Positions 43,843 through 54,547 of a stretch of DNA of 64,000 nucleotides are shown here, piece by piece. Within the stretch, counting starts at the first letter, position 1, and every line of letters begins with the position of its first letter. A program made the translations under genes and the position numbers. The notes below the pieces were generated by a model, which was not told the DNA's origin, did no database searches, and saw only the letters and a list, made by a program, of their open reading frames with translations. Source of the DNA: Nansenia antarctica (Eukaryota; Chordata; Actinopteri; Argentiniformes; Microstomatidae); assembly GCA_963989245.1 (NCBI GenBank), contig OZ022345.1, forward strand, positions 26,089,347 through 26,153,346. The letters are read 5' to 3'.

Positions 43843-44049
43843 GTAAGTGTCTGAGCCCATAACACGGTTGAGTTACAGCCAATATAACAATATTAAAGAT
43901 GAGGCGTAGGGCCTAGTCATTAAATATATTCATGATGTGTGAGGTTTATCTATGCCCTATGGTGAAACTGAAAGGCCCTTTCCTAACCTGTGTGAACTCT
44001 CTGTTGCTAGCTCGGTGGTCAAACGTTCTGGCCACAACACCATGTGTCA

Positions 44050-44115
44050 TATACTTGGACAGAGGGGATTAAAGGCGTCTGCTAAAAGTGTCTAAAAATG
44101 TAATGTAACATAGTG
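44050..44115 (+). mobile_element. SINE/LINE 3' tail
   Basis: gattaaaggcgtctgctaaa followed by aatgtaatgtaac, similar to the 3' end of the SINE at 36.5 kb. Confidence 0.5.
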
Positions 44116-44192
44116 GGGAAAGGGAAAACTAGAATACTCAAATGTTTTTCAATAGACTAGTTTGGCGTGAATGGCCTCGGGGCCATGTAGGA

Positions 44193-44260
44193 GAGAGGGA
44201 GAGGAAGGGAGAGGAAGAGGGAGAGAGAGAGAGAGAGGGAGGGAGAGAGAGGGAGGGAGG

Positions 44261-44345
<85 letters not shown>

Positions 44346-44346
44346 G

Positions 44347-44378
<32 letters not shown>

Positions 44379-44392
44379 AGAGTAGACAGAGA
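44193..44392. repeat. GA-rich microsatellite
   Basis: (GA)n and ggga repeats over 200 bp; the frames through it are artefacts. Confidence 0.95.
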
Positions 44393-44702
44393 GAGTATTG
44401 GTACTCTGCCAAGTCTTCCCTGCAGTATAAATTCCCCTTTGGCCAAGTACTTGCCTCATGTGAAAGCCTATTGCAATGAAACTAGATTTACTGTAGTAGC
44501 AAGGGGCGCAGCCGCCACATCCTGAAGGCTGGGTACGGTAATTGCATTCCTATTGACCATATCCATATCCCGTTATCTCAACTCTCTCCATGCATTAGGG
44601 CGCCTCACAGAGACTCACGATACAGCTAATGGTCCTCCTAGATTGCTTAGTACTAATGTACTAACCAACACAGTGGTGCACCACAATAGTCCAGATGTTT
44701 AC

Positions 44703-44849
44703 CTTCTTGTGTGTCGGTTGTACAGCCTTGACTCTGTACTGCCTCGCCCGCCACCCCGGTGTGGGAGCCTCCACTATCTCCCGGTCGGAGAGCCAGGTGA
44801 CCGTCTCGAAGTTGTCCCCGTTGGCCAGAGCGTCGACCTCCGCGTCAGA
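44703..44849 (-). CDS. orphan GC-rich exon, unrecognised
   Basis: A minus-strand stretch of 147 nt (49 codons, phase 0-0) bounded by an acceptor-like ctacaag and a donor-like aag/gtaaac. It reads SDAEVDALANGDNFETVTWL then SDREIVEAPTPGWRARQYRV and KAVQPTHKK. Its codons are GC-rich while its flanks are AT-rich, which favours real coding ancestry. No family is recognised; the polypyrimidine tract is poor. It may be a captured exon or a fragment of a mobile element. Confidence 0.35.
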
Positions 44850-45182
44850 CTTGTAGTCTCAATGTGTTGATTGTTCTCTGGGACTTGGAATCAAAGGATG
44901 AAAGTATGTTATTGTTTTAGTTTAACCCACTGGCCTGTTGTCTTGTGTACATGTTGGCTAATATGCTAATTTCTGGCTAGCATCTTTAAAAACAATGGCA
45001 CCCTCTGTTGTAACCGTCATAAACCAGCTAACATGAAGATGGTTACCATGTCTTTTGTCTGTCCCCGGGGTGAGTCTTTGAGAAAAAAAAAAGTGGTTTG
45101 CTTTGTCAGTTAACAGACTGTCCTGATCGGTCGTGTAGTCGTCGCTGATTGCATTTTCGATTAGGAAACGGGATTAAATACG

Positions 45183-45183
<1 letters not shown>

Positions 45184-45253
<70 letters not shown>

Positions 45254-45280
45254 TATATATATATATATAGATATATAGAT
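45184..45280. repeat. AT microsatellite
   Basis: (AT)n with three atag interruptions near its end. Confidence 0.95.
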
Positions 45281-45366
45281 ACGTTTATGGGATTAAAGGC
45301 ACCGGCGAAGAGAGAGAGAGATGAGGAGAGATTTCCTGAAATTCAACAAAATCACAAAACTGTTTT

Positions 45367-45665
45367 TCCTACCGTCAGGTCGGCGCCTCCATTGTTGTTC
45401 AAGCTAGTGTCGCTTTCCCAGTCTTTGTGTAATAAGTGAACATGTTGTAATGTTTGCCCTCTAGCACAGTTATAAACTTAATAAATGACTCGTGTTGTCT
45501 TCAGTCTCAGCACTGTGTGTGTTTATGGATCCGCCATCTTAGTTTCACGTCCCGTTTCAAATCCCGTTTCCTGGTCTCGCGGGAATAGCTGACGTCTATC
45601 CAATGACCAGCGGTGAGGTATAATATTATGGTTTATAGTATATAAGATGCATCAGATGTCACAAA
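45367..45665 (+). mobile_element. LTR-like repeat, unbroken copy
   Basis: ctaccgtcaggtcggcgcct through cacagttataaacttaataa, tctcgcgggaatagctgacg to gatgcatcagatgtcaca. It serves as the uninterrupted version of 37076-37850 and is related to 8640-9118. Confidence 0.5.
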
Positions 45666-45942
45666 CTCCCCCCCCATTTTTTTTTAATACAAATATAATA
45701 TACAAATAAAATACAAATATGATGGAGAGGCCTGGGTGCCGTACGTGTCTGTTGTCAAGGCAACACTGTTGTTTTCGAAATGTTTCAATAATCTATAAAC
45801 ACCCCCTCAATTACTAGGTGAAATAAAGGTTCAAAGATCAAACGGTCGATGAAGCAACTAATAGGAAAACATGAATAATGGATTAATTAAAGTGTCTGGG
45901 CACGACCGTCTCCAACAAACTAGAATGGGATAACAACATCAC

Positions 45943-46981
45943 AACATTACAACACTACTCGAGGGCCATTCAGGCCCTGAACACAGCAAAGACCTAGGTT
46001 CTAGGCCCTGGACAATCTAGACAATTTGATGGCAGCTACTAGATTGTAAACATAAGTGCAATATTGAAATACAACTGTGAACATTTCAAACCTTCTAACT
46101 GCGACACTTTAATGAATGTGCAACAATACTATGTGCAATATGACAACCCTTGTGTACATAAGGTTCAGATATAGGAAAAAGTTAGGATATTTATAGCATA
46201 GCATAGAGTACAGCACAGTGTTTTATCGTATAGTATAGTAGTATAGTAGATAGTGTACATAGCCTTTATTTATGTAAACCAGCTCTTTTCCCTTTTTTAT
46301 TTTACCCTTGGCTGTTACGGCTGGGCCTTCACACACGCCCTCCCCCGCTCCCACAGCTCGAGCACCCGCCCCCACAACTCGAGCAGAGCGTGCTCTCCGC
46401 CGCAGGTGAAGCTCGTTCCCGGTGATTGGAGGGTTATCCAGCCACAGCCAAACCAACACACCTGTCTCCACTCCCAATCAACCCTCTGGCTACATCTACC
46501 CTGGACTCCCTTCATTCATCGTCAGTTCTTCCCTAAGAATGGCCTGGCAAGTATCCTCTATTACCAGTCGTGTACTTTGCTCTTGTTACTATTTTTGTGA
46601 TTTGTATTTTTCCCATATACAAATTCCCTTGTGCTTTTTTGGATGCGCACATACCTTTTTGTACTGGCCTACCGTAGAGACTTACGCTGTTTCTCTGTTC
46701 CTCTACAGCCCACGCCAGCCACTACCCCCAGCCCGCCAGGCTGAAACCCCCGGACTCATCATCTGTTTTTCCACCCGCCTGCACTGTAAATAAATACCCT
46801 ACGGGGCTAACACTGTATTCTGCCTCCGGTGTCGTGTCCTTGAGCCCCCTCGCTCCCGTGTCATAACATTGGCCCTCTTGTTTTTAGTCTTTTTTCCAAG
46901 CACCAGGGGAGCCCCCCCTCCTAAATTTCGTTGTATGGTACCTGTACTGTATTAATGACAATAAAGACCATTCATTCATTC
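45943..46981 (+). mobile_element. L2 3' fragment split by a solo LTR
   Basis: Coding end (gccattcaggccctgaacac), 3' UTR and ATTC tail of the 2.5-kb subfamily on the plus strand. Target duplication aacatcac at 45935-45942 and 46982-46989. Confidence 0.9.
46313..46868 (+). mobile_element. solo LTR, 556 bp, with 5-bp target duplication
   Basis: Starts tgttacgg, ends cataaca, flanked by ttggc at 46308-46312 and 46869-46873. It contains aataaa near 46790. The L2 sequence is continuous on either side, so this is a clean solo LTR left by recombination. Confidence 0.9.
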
Positions 46982-47760
46982 AACATCACCCATTTAGTTA
47001 AAAAAGTCCAGCAGCGCTTATTCTTCCTCCGTCAGCTGAAGAGACGCCACATCAGTCGTCACATCCTGGTCGAGTTCTACAGGGCCGTCATAGAGAGCAT
47101 CCTAACATCCTCCATCACTCTCTGGTACGACTCTGCGTCTTCCCGATCCAAGGCCAAGCTACAACGGACAGCTACGTACAGACAGCTGAGCGGATCATCG
47201 GCTGCCCCCTGCCTCCCATCACAGACCTCCATAGCTCCAGATCACTGAAGAGAGTACGCAAGATTGTGTCTGACCCCTCACATCACATCCAGCTCACAGC
47301 TTGTTTGCATTACTTCCTTCTGGTCAGCGCTACAGGGCCACCAGGACGAAAACATCACAACACTTGAACAGTTTCTTCCCCAAAGCCACAGCCCTCCTCA
47401 ATAACCCCTGATCATTGCACCTTGCACTTTACATGTTCTTGCACTAAGTTGTACAGTATATTTATTCAGTCATATTTGTACTGTATATATTGTCTTGAGT
47501 ATTGTTGTATTGTCGTCTTGCTGTTGTATGTACTGTAGCTTGTTCAGCATGGAGAATACCAAGTCATGTTCCTAGTGCACTGCACATGGCCAATAAAGTT
47601 GAATTGAATTGAATTGAAGTATATAGAAATGTATTATGGATATAAGACGGAGTGTTTTCTGTGTTTTTCTTGCTTTGTTTGAATTTGGCACTGTCGTAAT
47701 CACACTTGTTTTCTGAATTGCACTATGGCATGTAACACCTCACTTGCACTAACAAACACA

Positions 47761-48105
47761 TACAGTGATGCTTGAAAGTATGTGAACCCCTTGTGCATTA
47801 TTTTTTGTTTTTTACCATGACATCTTTATTTAATCAGAACCAGTCTTTTTTATCTGACAGAACAGGTTTATATTGACCAATTCCATATTCCACGTTGGTT
47901 TAGAGGGAATCATGCGTGTAGTCGAAACACTAAATTATAAAGAAATGATTAGCCTTTTTTTCTCTGCTTTTTTGTTTTGTTCCAATGCAAACAAAATAAA
48001 TAAACAATACCAAAGCATTTGTAATTGCTAAAATGTTCTGGGAGAAGTGGTGCATTATCTGACAGAAGTGCATGGGTGCCAATATGTTTTTCCAGGACTG
48101 GATTT
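47761..48105 (+). mobile_element. Tc1-like element end
   Basis: tacagtgatgcttgaaagta at 47761, then sequence (accaaagcatttgtaattgc, agtggtgcattatctgacag) that matches the complement of 52060-52140. Confidence 0.6.
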
Positions 48106-48109
48106 AATC

Positions 48110-49785
48110 AGACAGTTGACCTGTTGAAGAACAGCTCAGTAACAGACAGTCATGTTGAAGGACAGCTCAGTAACAGACAGACCTGTTGAAGGACAGCTCA
48201 GTAACAGACAGACCTGTTGAAGGACAGCTCAGTAACAGACAGACCTGTTGAAGGACAGCTCAGTAACAGACAGTCCTGTTGAAGGACAGCTCAGTAACAG
48301 ACAGACCTGTTGAAGGACAGCTCAGTAACAGACAGTCCTGTTGAAGGACAGCTCAGTAACAGACAGACCTGTTGAAGGACAGCTCAGTAACAGACAGACC
48401 TGTTGAAGGACAGCTCAGTAACAGACAGACCTGTTGAAGGACAGCTCAGTAACAGACAGACCTGTTGAAGGACAGCTCAGTAACAGACAGACCTGTTGAA
48501 GGACAGCTCAGTAACAGACAGTCCTGTTGAAGGACAGCTCAGTAGCAGACAGTCCTGTTGAAGGACAGCTCAGTAACGTACAGACCTGTTGAAGGACAGC
48601 TCAGTAACAGACAGTAGACCTGTTGAAGGACAGCTCAGTAACAGACAGTCCTGTAGAAGGACAGCTCAGTAACAGACAGAACTGTTGAAGGACAGCTCAG
48701 TAACAGACAGACCTGTTGAAGGACAGCTCAGTAACAGACAGACCTGTTGAAGGACAGCTCAGTAAGGACAGCTCAGTAACAGACAGACCTGTTGAAGGAC
48801 AGCTCAGTAACAGACAGTCCTGTTGAAGGACAGCTCAGTAACAGACAGTCCTGTTGAAGGACAGCTCAGTAACAGACAGTCCTGTAGAAGGACAGCTCAG
48901 TAACAGACAGTCCTGTTGAAGGACAGCTCAGTAACAGACAGACCTGTTGAAGGACAGCTCAGTAACAGACAGACCTGTTGAAGGACAGCTCAGTAACAGA
49001 CAGTCCTGTTGAAGGACAGCTCAGTAAGGACAGCTCAGTAACAGACAGACCTGTTGAAGGACAGCTCAGTAACAGACAGTCCTGTTGAAGGACAGCTGAG
49101 TAACAGACAGTCCTGTTGAAGGACAGCTCAGTAACAGACAGACCTGTTGAAGGACAGCTCAGTAACAGACAGTCCTGTTGAAGGACAGCTCAGTAACAGA
49201 CAGTCCTGTTGAAGGACAGCTCAGTAACAGACAGTCCTGTTGAAGGACAGCTCAGTAACAGACAGACCTGTTGAAGGACAGCTCAGTAACAGACAGTTGA
49301 CCTGTTGAAGGACAGCTCAGTAACAGACAGTCCTGTTGAAGAACAGCTCAGTAACAGACAGTCCTGTTGAAGGACAGCTCAGTAACAGACAGTCCTGTTG
49401 AAGGACAGCTCAGTAACAGACAGACCTGTTGAAGGACAGCTGGGGCGGCTGTGGCGCAGGAGGTAGAGCTGGCGTCTTAAGATCGCAAGGTTGGCAGATT
49501 GGCGGTTCGAGCCCCGGCTGGCCACATGTCGAAGTGTCCTTGGGCAAGACACTGAACCCCAAATTGCTCCCAATGAGTGGGCCGGCGCCTTGCATGGTAG
49601 CTTGCCGCCATTGGTGTGTGAATGTGTGTGTGAATGGGTGAATGAGAGGCCGTTGTAAAGCGCTTTGGAATAAGGCGCTATATAAGTCAGTCCATTTTAC
49701 AGCTCAGTAACAGACAGTCCTGTTGAAGGACAGCTCAGTAACAGACAGACCTGTTGAAGGACAGCTCAGTAACAGACAGTCGTAG
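48110..49785. repeat. 31-bp minisatellite, about 45 copies
   Basis: Unit cctgttgaaggacagctcag plus taacagacaga/t, with a few truncated units (about 48764 and 49027). It is interrupted by a SINE at 49442-49698. Confidence 0.95.
49442..49698 (+). mobile_element. tRNA-derived SINE in the minisatellite
   Basis: A box tggcgcaggagg (49452), B box ggttcgagccc (49504), body to gctttggaataaggcgctat. Target duplication acagct at 49436-49441 and 49699-49704. Confidence 0.9.
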
Positions 49786-49864
49786 AAATGACCAGAGATG
49801 TTGACTCAAACCTTTTATTATAAGATACAGCCATGTCCCTCAAAACAGAGGTTAAGATACACCC

Positions 49865-50010
49865 ACACACTCCTCCTTTCTCTCTATCTGTCTGTCTCTC
49901 TCTCCTTCCATCTATTCCTCTCTCTCTCTCTTTTCTCTCTCTCTGACTGTCTCTCTCCACCGATCTGTCCGTCTCTCTCTCCCTCCTCCTCTCTCTCTGT
50001 CTCTCTCTAG
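49865..50010. repeat. CT-rich tract
   Basis: (CT)n with tgtc/ttcc variants. Confidence 0.9.
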
Positions 50011-50064
50011 GAAGTGATTGGCAGGCTGTGTTTTAGGGCGTTTCTGGTCTAAGAGTCAGTCACT

Positions 50065-50602
50065 ATGAGACTGAAGACAGTCAGTGTCTGGCAGGACAAG
50101 ATGGAACACACTTCTCTCTACATCATACTCTGTGAGTACTGTGTGTGTGTGTGTGTTTGTGTTTGTTTGCATTTGTTCTTGTGTTTCTGTGAGTGTTTGC
50201 TTGTGTTTGTGTGTATGTGTGACATGGGTGTGTATGTGTTTGTGTGCTTGTATGTGTGTGATCATGTGTGTAATGCTGATGATATTGGAGAAGAAGAATT
50301 TGGATACTCAGTTGAAACATATTCATTAGAACCAGATGAATCTGGGTCAGTCCAGCATAGAGGCGACACAAGGCACACAGGACTCAGTGAGACTTACATG
50401 ATGTGATACATGACACATACATTTGATGGTTTTTTACAGTTTATTTATTTATTAAGTACATCTGGTAATCATTATAATAAAGACCATTCATTCATTCATT
50501 CATTCATTCATTCATTCATTCATTCATTCATTAGGTCACGTGACGGTAACATGAGTACCCAAAAACAACATTCCAGAGTAGTGATTACAACATCACTCCA
50601 TA

Positions 50603-50663
<61 letters not shown>

Positions 50664-50838
50664 AGAGAGGAGAGGGGAGGAGAGGAGAGAAGAGGAAAGA
50701 GGAGGGAAGGAGAAGAGAGGAGAGGGGAGGAGAGGAGAGAAGAGGAAAGGGGAGGGAAGGAGAAGAGAGGAGAGGGGAGGAGAGGAGAGAAGAGGAAAGG
50801 GGAGGGAAGGAGAAGAGAGGAGAGGAGAGGAGAGCTGA

Positions 50839-50872
<34 letters not shown>

Positions 50873-50971
50873 CTCTTTCCCTCTCTGCTTCTCTCCCTCT
50901 TTCTACCTCTCTCTCTCTCTCTCTCTCTCTCGTCACTAGAAAATGATTGTATGCATATCATGTGAGTGTAA

Positions 50972-51012
<41 letters not shown>

Positions 51013-51131
51013 CTATGTTCATGTGAGTGTAATCTTGAGTGATATTTATAATGTAGTGAGTCTCATGAGTTTCTCTCTGTGTGTTTCAGTGATGAGTGCT
51101 TACATCTACTCTGGACACACTCGATCTGAAG
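50065..51131 (+). CDS. leader exons of an Ig-superfamily/Fc-receptor-like gene, incomplete
   Basis: Exon 1 (ATG at 50065 or, more likely, 50101) ends at donor ct/gtgagt after 50131 in phase 1 and encodes MEHTSLYIIL. Exon 2 (51090-51131, acceptor gtgtttcag, donor aag/gtgagt) is 42 nt, phase 1-1, and completes a hydrophobic leader (LMSAYIYSGHTRSE). A two-exon leader with a short phase-1 second exon is usual in fish Fc-receptor-like and related immune receptors. No Ig domain exon follows; instead LINE, Tc1 and SINE fragments fill the next kilobases. So the gene is either truncated or has a very long second intron beyond the window. Function cannot be stated. Confidence 0.45.
50478..50533 (+). 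mobile_element. L2 tail
   Basis: aataaagaccattcattcat and further ATTC units: an L2 insertion reduced to its last bases. Confidence 0.6.
50607..50935. repeat. GT, purine minisatellite, CA and CT tracts
   Basis: (GT)n 50607-50660; three copies of an about 48-bp agaggagaggggaggagagg unit at 50661-50835; (CA)n 50840-50870; CT-rich to 50930. Confidence 0.9.
50974..51010. repeat. GT microsatellite in the leader intron
   Basis: Pure (GT)n about 80 bp upstream of the second leader exon. Confidence 0.9.
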
Positions 51132-51279
51132 GTGAGTTGGTGATTGTATCTTCAGGTGTTCTATCTTACATCAAGTTATGACTTGTTATTATCAGTTATC
51201 ATTTCCCTGCTCCACCTTCAGTACTTACCCTCAGATATATGGGGGTGGCACAACCTGTGTTAATTGTGGTGTTATCCTT

Positions 51280-51972
51280 ACCTTAGCTGGATATCTGTCC
51301 CCTAGCCTCTCTCTCCCATCCTTGTGATGCTGATGTGCTGTCCTCACTACTAAGCGAAGGATGTTGCACAGATAGAAGTGTGGAATGTTGCTTAAAGTTG
51401 AAGTTGTTGTAGTATTCGAAAATGAGGTCCCTGAACTTGCCTGGGATATGGTGCCGGTTCAGTGCCTCTTTGACCAGCTTGTGAGGTATGGACCGGACCC
51501 ATAGGCGTTTGCGAGGTCCAGCCACGGCACAGCCAGGTCCCCTGTATTCTCCCGGGCTTCCCTGAACAGCTGGGCGACCACGCCTGTGTGCTCCAGACAC
51601 CCCGGTACCTTCGGGATCCCTCCTTTCTGGAGCGAGGTATCGATGTAGGAGTTCCTCAGGAGGTAGTCTGTCAGGTGCCTGGAAACAATGTTGAAGAATA
51701 TCTTTCCCTCAACACTGAGCAGCGAGACGGTTCTGAACTGATCCATGTTCTTCGACTCCTCCTCCTTTGGAATCCACACCCCTTCCACATACCTCCACTG
51801 GTGAGCTGCCTTGCCCCTCCTCCAGATCACCTCCAGGATCCTCCAGAGCCTGTGGGCTAACCTTGGACAGTTCTTGTGTACCTTGTAAGGCACTCCACTC
51901 CTGGGGCTGAGCTTGCTGTTGCCTTCTTGACCTCCTCATGGACCTCCTTCCAGCCGGGCTCCTTACCATCAA
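51280..51972 (-). pseudogene. LINE RT fragment (restriction-like-endonuclease lineage)
   Basis: Minus-strand frames with shifts: KVHKNCPRLAHRLWRILEVI, WRRGKAAHQW, GVWIPKEEES, FRTVSLLSVEGKIFFNIVSR, then IPKVPGCLEHTGVVAQL and the RT motif A-like region VPWLDLANAYGS. After another shift it continues HKLVKEALNRHHIPGKFRDL and FEYYNNF. WLDLANAYGS is the style of the R2/NeSL/Utopia group RTs, and the fragment probably belongs with the endonuclease at 1.4-2.05 kb. FADD is absent. Confidence 0.6.
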
Positions 51973-52039
51973 AGTCCAGAGTTGGTGCAGATGGCCCTGC
52001 GGCGGCCCAGATCCTGCTCCCAGGATTTGTCACTGAAGG

Positions 52040-52612
52040 TGTCTCTTACAGTCTTGGCCAAAAATATCTGAATTCTGTCAGATAATCCACCACTTCTTCC
52101 AGAACAATTGTTGCAATTACAAATGCTTTGGTATTCACATGTTTATTTTTTTTGTTTGCATTGGAACAACACGAAAAAGCAGAGAGAAAAAAGCCAAATC
52201 GGATATGATTCCAAACAGAAAATGATTCCCACACTCAATACATTTTTTGTTAGCACACCCTTTCTGAAGCACACCCAATAACTGAAATCAATTGCTTCCT
52301 GTAACCATGAATGAGTTTCTTACACCTCTCTACTGGAATTTTGGACCACTCTTCTTTTGCCAACTGCTCCAGGCTGCTCACATTTGAAGGGTTCCTTCTC
52401 TCTTCTGTGTTTTGAGATCGCTCCACTGGCGTTCTATGGGATTTAGATCTGGACTCAATGCTGGCCACTTCAGAACTCTCCAGCGCTTTGTCTTGAACCA
52501 TTTCTCTGTGCTTTTTGAAGTGCGTGCTTTGGGTCATTGTCCTGCTGGATGACCCATGACCTCTGACGGAGACCCAGCTTTCTGACACTGGGCTCTTCGT
52601 TGCACCCCCAAA
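52040..52612 (-). pseudogene. Tc1-like transposase C-terminus and end
   Basis: The minus strand reads SWVIQQDNDPKHA (second catalytic aspartate) and later SSLEQLAKEEWSKIPVERCK then LIHGYRKQLISVIGC, with frameshifts between. The non-coding end (52050-52210) matches the complement of 47940-48100. Confidence 0.75.
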
Positions 52613-52721
52613 ATCTTTAGTAGATTTGATTATACCTATGTCATGATACCGTGCACACAGTCAAGGCATTCTAATTATTTGACAAAACAACTATTACTGG
52701 TAAACAGTAAACAGACTGACT

Positions 52722-52958
52722 TATATAGCGCCTTATTCCAAAGCGCTTTACAACAGCCTCTCATTCACCCACACACACATTCACACACCAATGGCGGCAA
52801 GCTGCCATGCAAGGCGCCGGCCTGCTCATTGGGAGCAATTTGGGGTTCAGTGTCTTGCCCAAGGACACTTCGACATGTGGCCAGCCGGGGCTCGAACCGC
52901 CGATCTGCCAACCTTGTGATCATTAGACGCTCTACCTCCTGCGCCACTGCCGCCCCTT
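52722..52958 (-). mobile_element. tRNA-derived SINE, second copy
   Basis: The complement of the SINE at 49442-49698, with B box ggttcgagccc and A box tggcgcaggagg both intact. Confidence 0.9.
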
Positions 52959-52959
52959 A

Positions 52960-53280
52960 CTGTATATGAGTCACTTTCTTTTGTGATCAATTTTTTATCT
53001 TTATTTTATGTACAAACACACAAAGGACAATGACAAAACAATTACCAAAATACACAACATTCATACCTGCATACATTCCCCCTACCCACCCTCCAACACC
53101 AAGGTCTTACTCCGCCCAAAAACCCTCAAGAAGGATTTAAACCAGCTCAACATAAATGCCACCAAATTAAATAAATAAACATAATAGGATAAACATAAAA
53201 CATTAAATACTATAATATTCAAATATCAATACCCACACCATTACAAACCATAAGTTATGCATATCACCTCTGCATACATT
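52960..53280. other. no gene recognised
   Basis: AT-rich with acaaacacac stretches; possibly a LINE 3' UTR, not proven. Confidence 0.35.
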
Positions 53281-53286
53281 CTATAA

Positions 53287-54547
53287 TGGAATGGAATGGA
53301 TTTTATTTGTCATTGCTACAGTACAGGTACCAAACAACGAAATTTAGGAGGGGTGGCTCCCCTGGTGTTTAGGAAAGGAAAAAGAAAACACATTTTAGAA
53401 AGAGCATAGATGCATAAAATCACAAGAAGGTAAGGAGCTGGTTTACATCAATAAAGGCTATGTACACAATCCACTGAACTATACTGCACAGATAGTCAAC
53501 TAGGGTTGTCATATTGCACAAAAAGTATTTTTTCACATTATTTTAAAGTGTCACAGTTTGCAGGCTTGAAAATGTACATGTTTGTGCCTCAGCACTAGCT
53601 GCCATACAATCCGTCCGGACTGTCCTGGGCCCAGAACTTAGGCCTTTTCTGTGTTCAGGGCCTTGACGGCCCTGTGGTAGAAGCTGTTCTTCAGTCTGTT
53701 TGTCTTAGCGGCCGGGGTCCTGTACCTCCTGTTCGAGGGCAGCTTGACAAAGTGTTCGTGCCCAGGGTGGGTCGGGTCCTTGGAGATCTTGGAGGCCCTC
53801 TTGAGACAGCGTGTTTTGTACAGCTCCTCCAGAGAGGGGAGGGGGGCGCCGGTGATCTTCTGTGCTGTTCTCACGACTCTCTGTAGCTCGTTTCTCTCCG
53901 CTGTTGTGCAGCTGTGAAACCAGTTGGAGATGCCGAAGGTGAGGATGCTCTCCACTGCGCCGTGGTAGAAGGCCACCAGTATCTCCTGCTTGTTGTGTTG
54001 TTTCCTGAGGCATCTCAGGGTGTATAGCCGCTGTTGTGCCCTCTTGATGGTGCCTTTAGTGTTGTCCTTCCAGGCCAGGTCATCCCGCATGTTGTGTCCC
54101 AGGAATCGGAGGGTTGAGACTATCTCCACGCTCTCTCCGTCGATGAGCAGGGGCTGGATCTCAGACTTTTACCTCCTGAAGTCTACGATGAATTTCTGGG
54201 TCTTTGACTTGTTTAGCAGCAGGTTGTTAACCTTGCACAGCTTGCTCAATTGCTCTACCTCATCCCTGTACGCCGCCTCGCCCCCCCCCGAGATACATCC
54301 CACCACGGTGGTGTCGTCTGCAAACTTTACGATGTAGTTGCTGGGGTGGATGGGGGTGAAGTCGTGGGTGTAGAGGTTGTACAGGATGGGGCTTAGCACG
54401 CAGCCCTGGGGTGACCCAGTGCTGAGGCTGAGGGCTGTGGAGGTGTGGGGGCCCACCCGCACCCTCTGGGGGCGGTCGGTCAGGAAGTCCTTGATCCACG
54501 CACATATAGAGTGTGATAGACCCAGGTCTAGTAGTTTGGTCACTAAA
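53287..54547 (-). mobile_element. L2/CR1-type LINE copy D
   Basis: Minus strand, 3' tail ggaatggaatgg. The RT frame runs from LLDLGLSHSICAWIKDFLTD through GSPQGCVLSP and FADDTTVVG to KALNTEKA, with one in-frame TAA at 54169-54171 (DFRR-stop-KSE, a lysine codon in copies A and B). Its 5' break at about 54547 joins an L1-like fragment. Confidence 0.9.

Larger units (their letters stand above)
45895..47600 (+). mobile_element. older LINE interrupted by a younger L2
   Basis: The coding remnant LGTTVSNKLEWDNNIT (45895-45942) resumes after the inserted L2 as HLVKKVQQRLFFLRQLKRRH (from 46990), then EFYRAVIESILTSSITLWYD. A frameshift follows, and the 3' end is ccaataaagttgaattgaat plus aattgaa repeats at about 47580-47612. 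CR1/L2 group. Confidence 0.8.

Noticed and set aside
48110..49785. Possible CRISPR-like array
   Set aside because: Units are contiguous repeats without variable spacers; the sequence is animal nuclear DNA.
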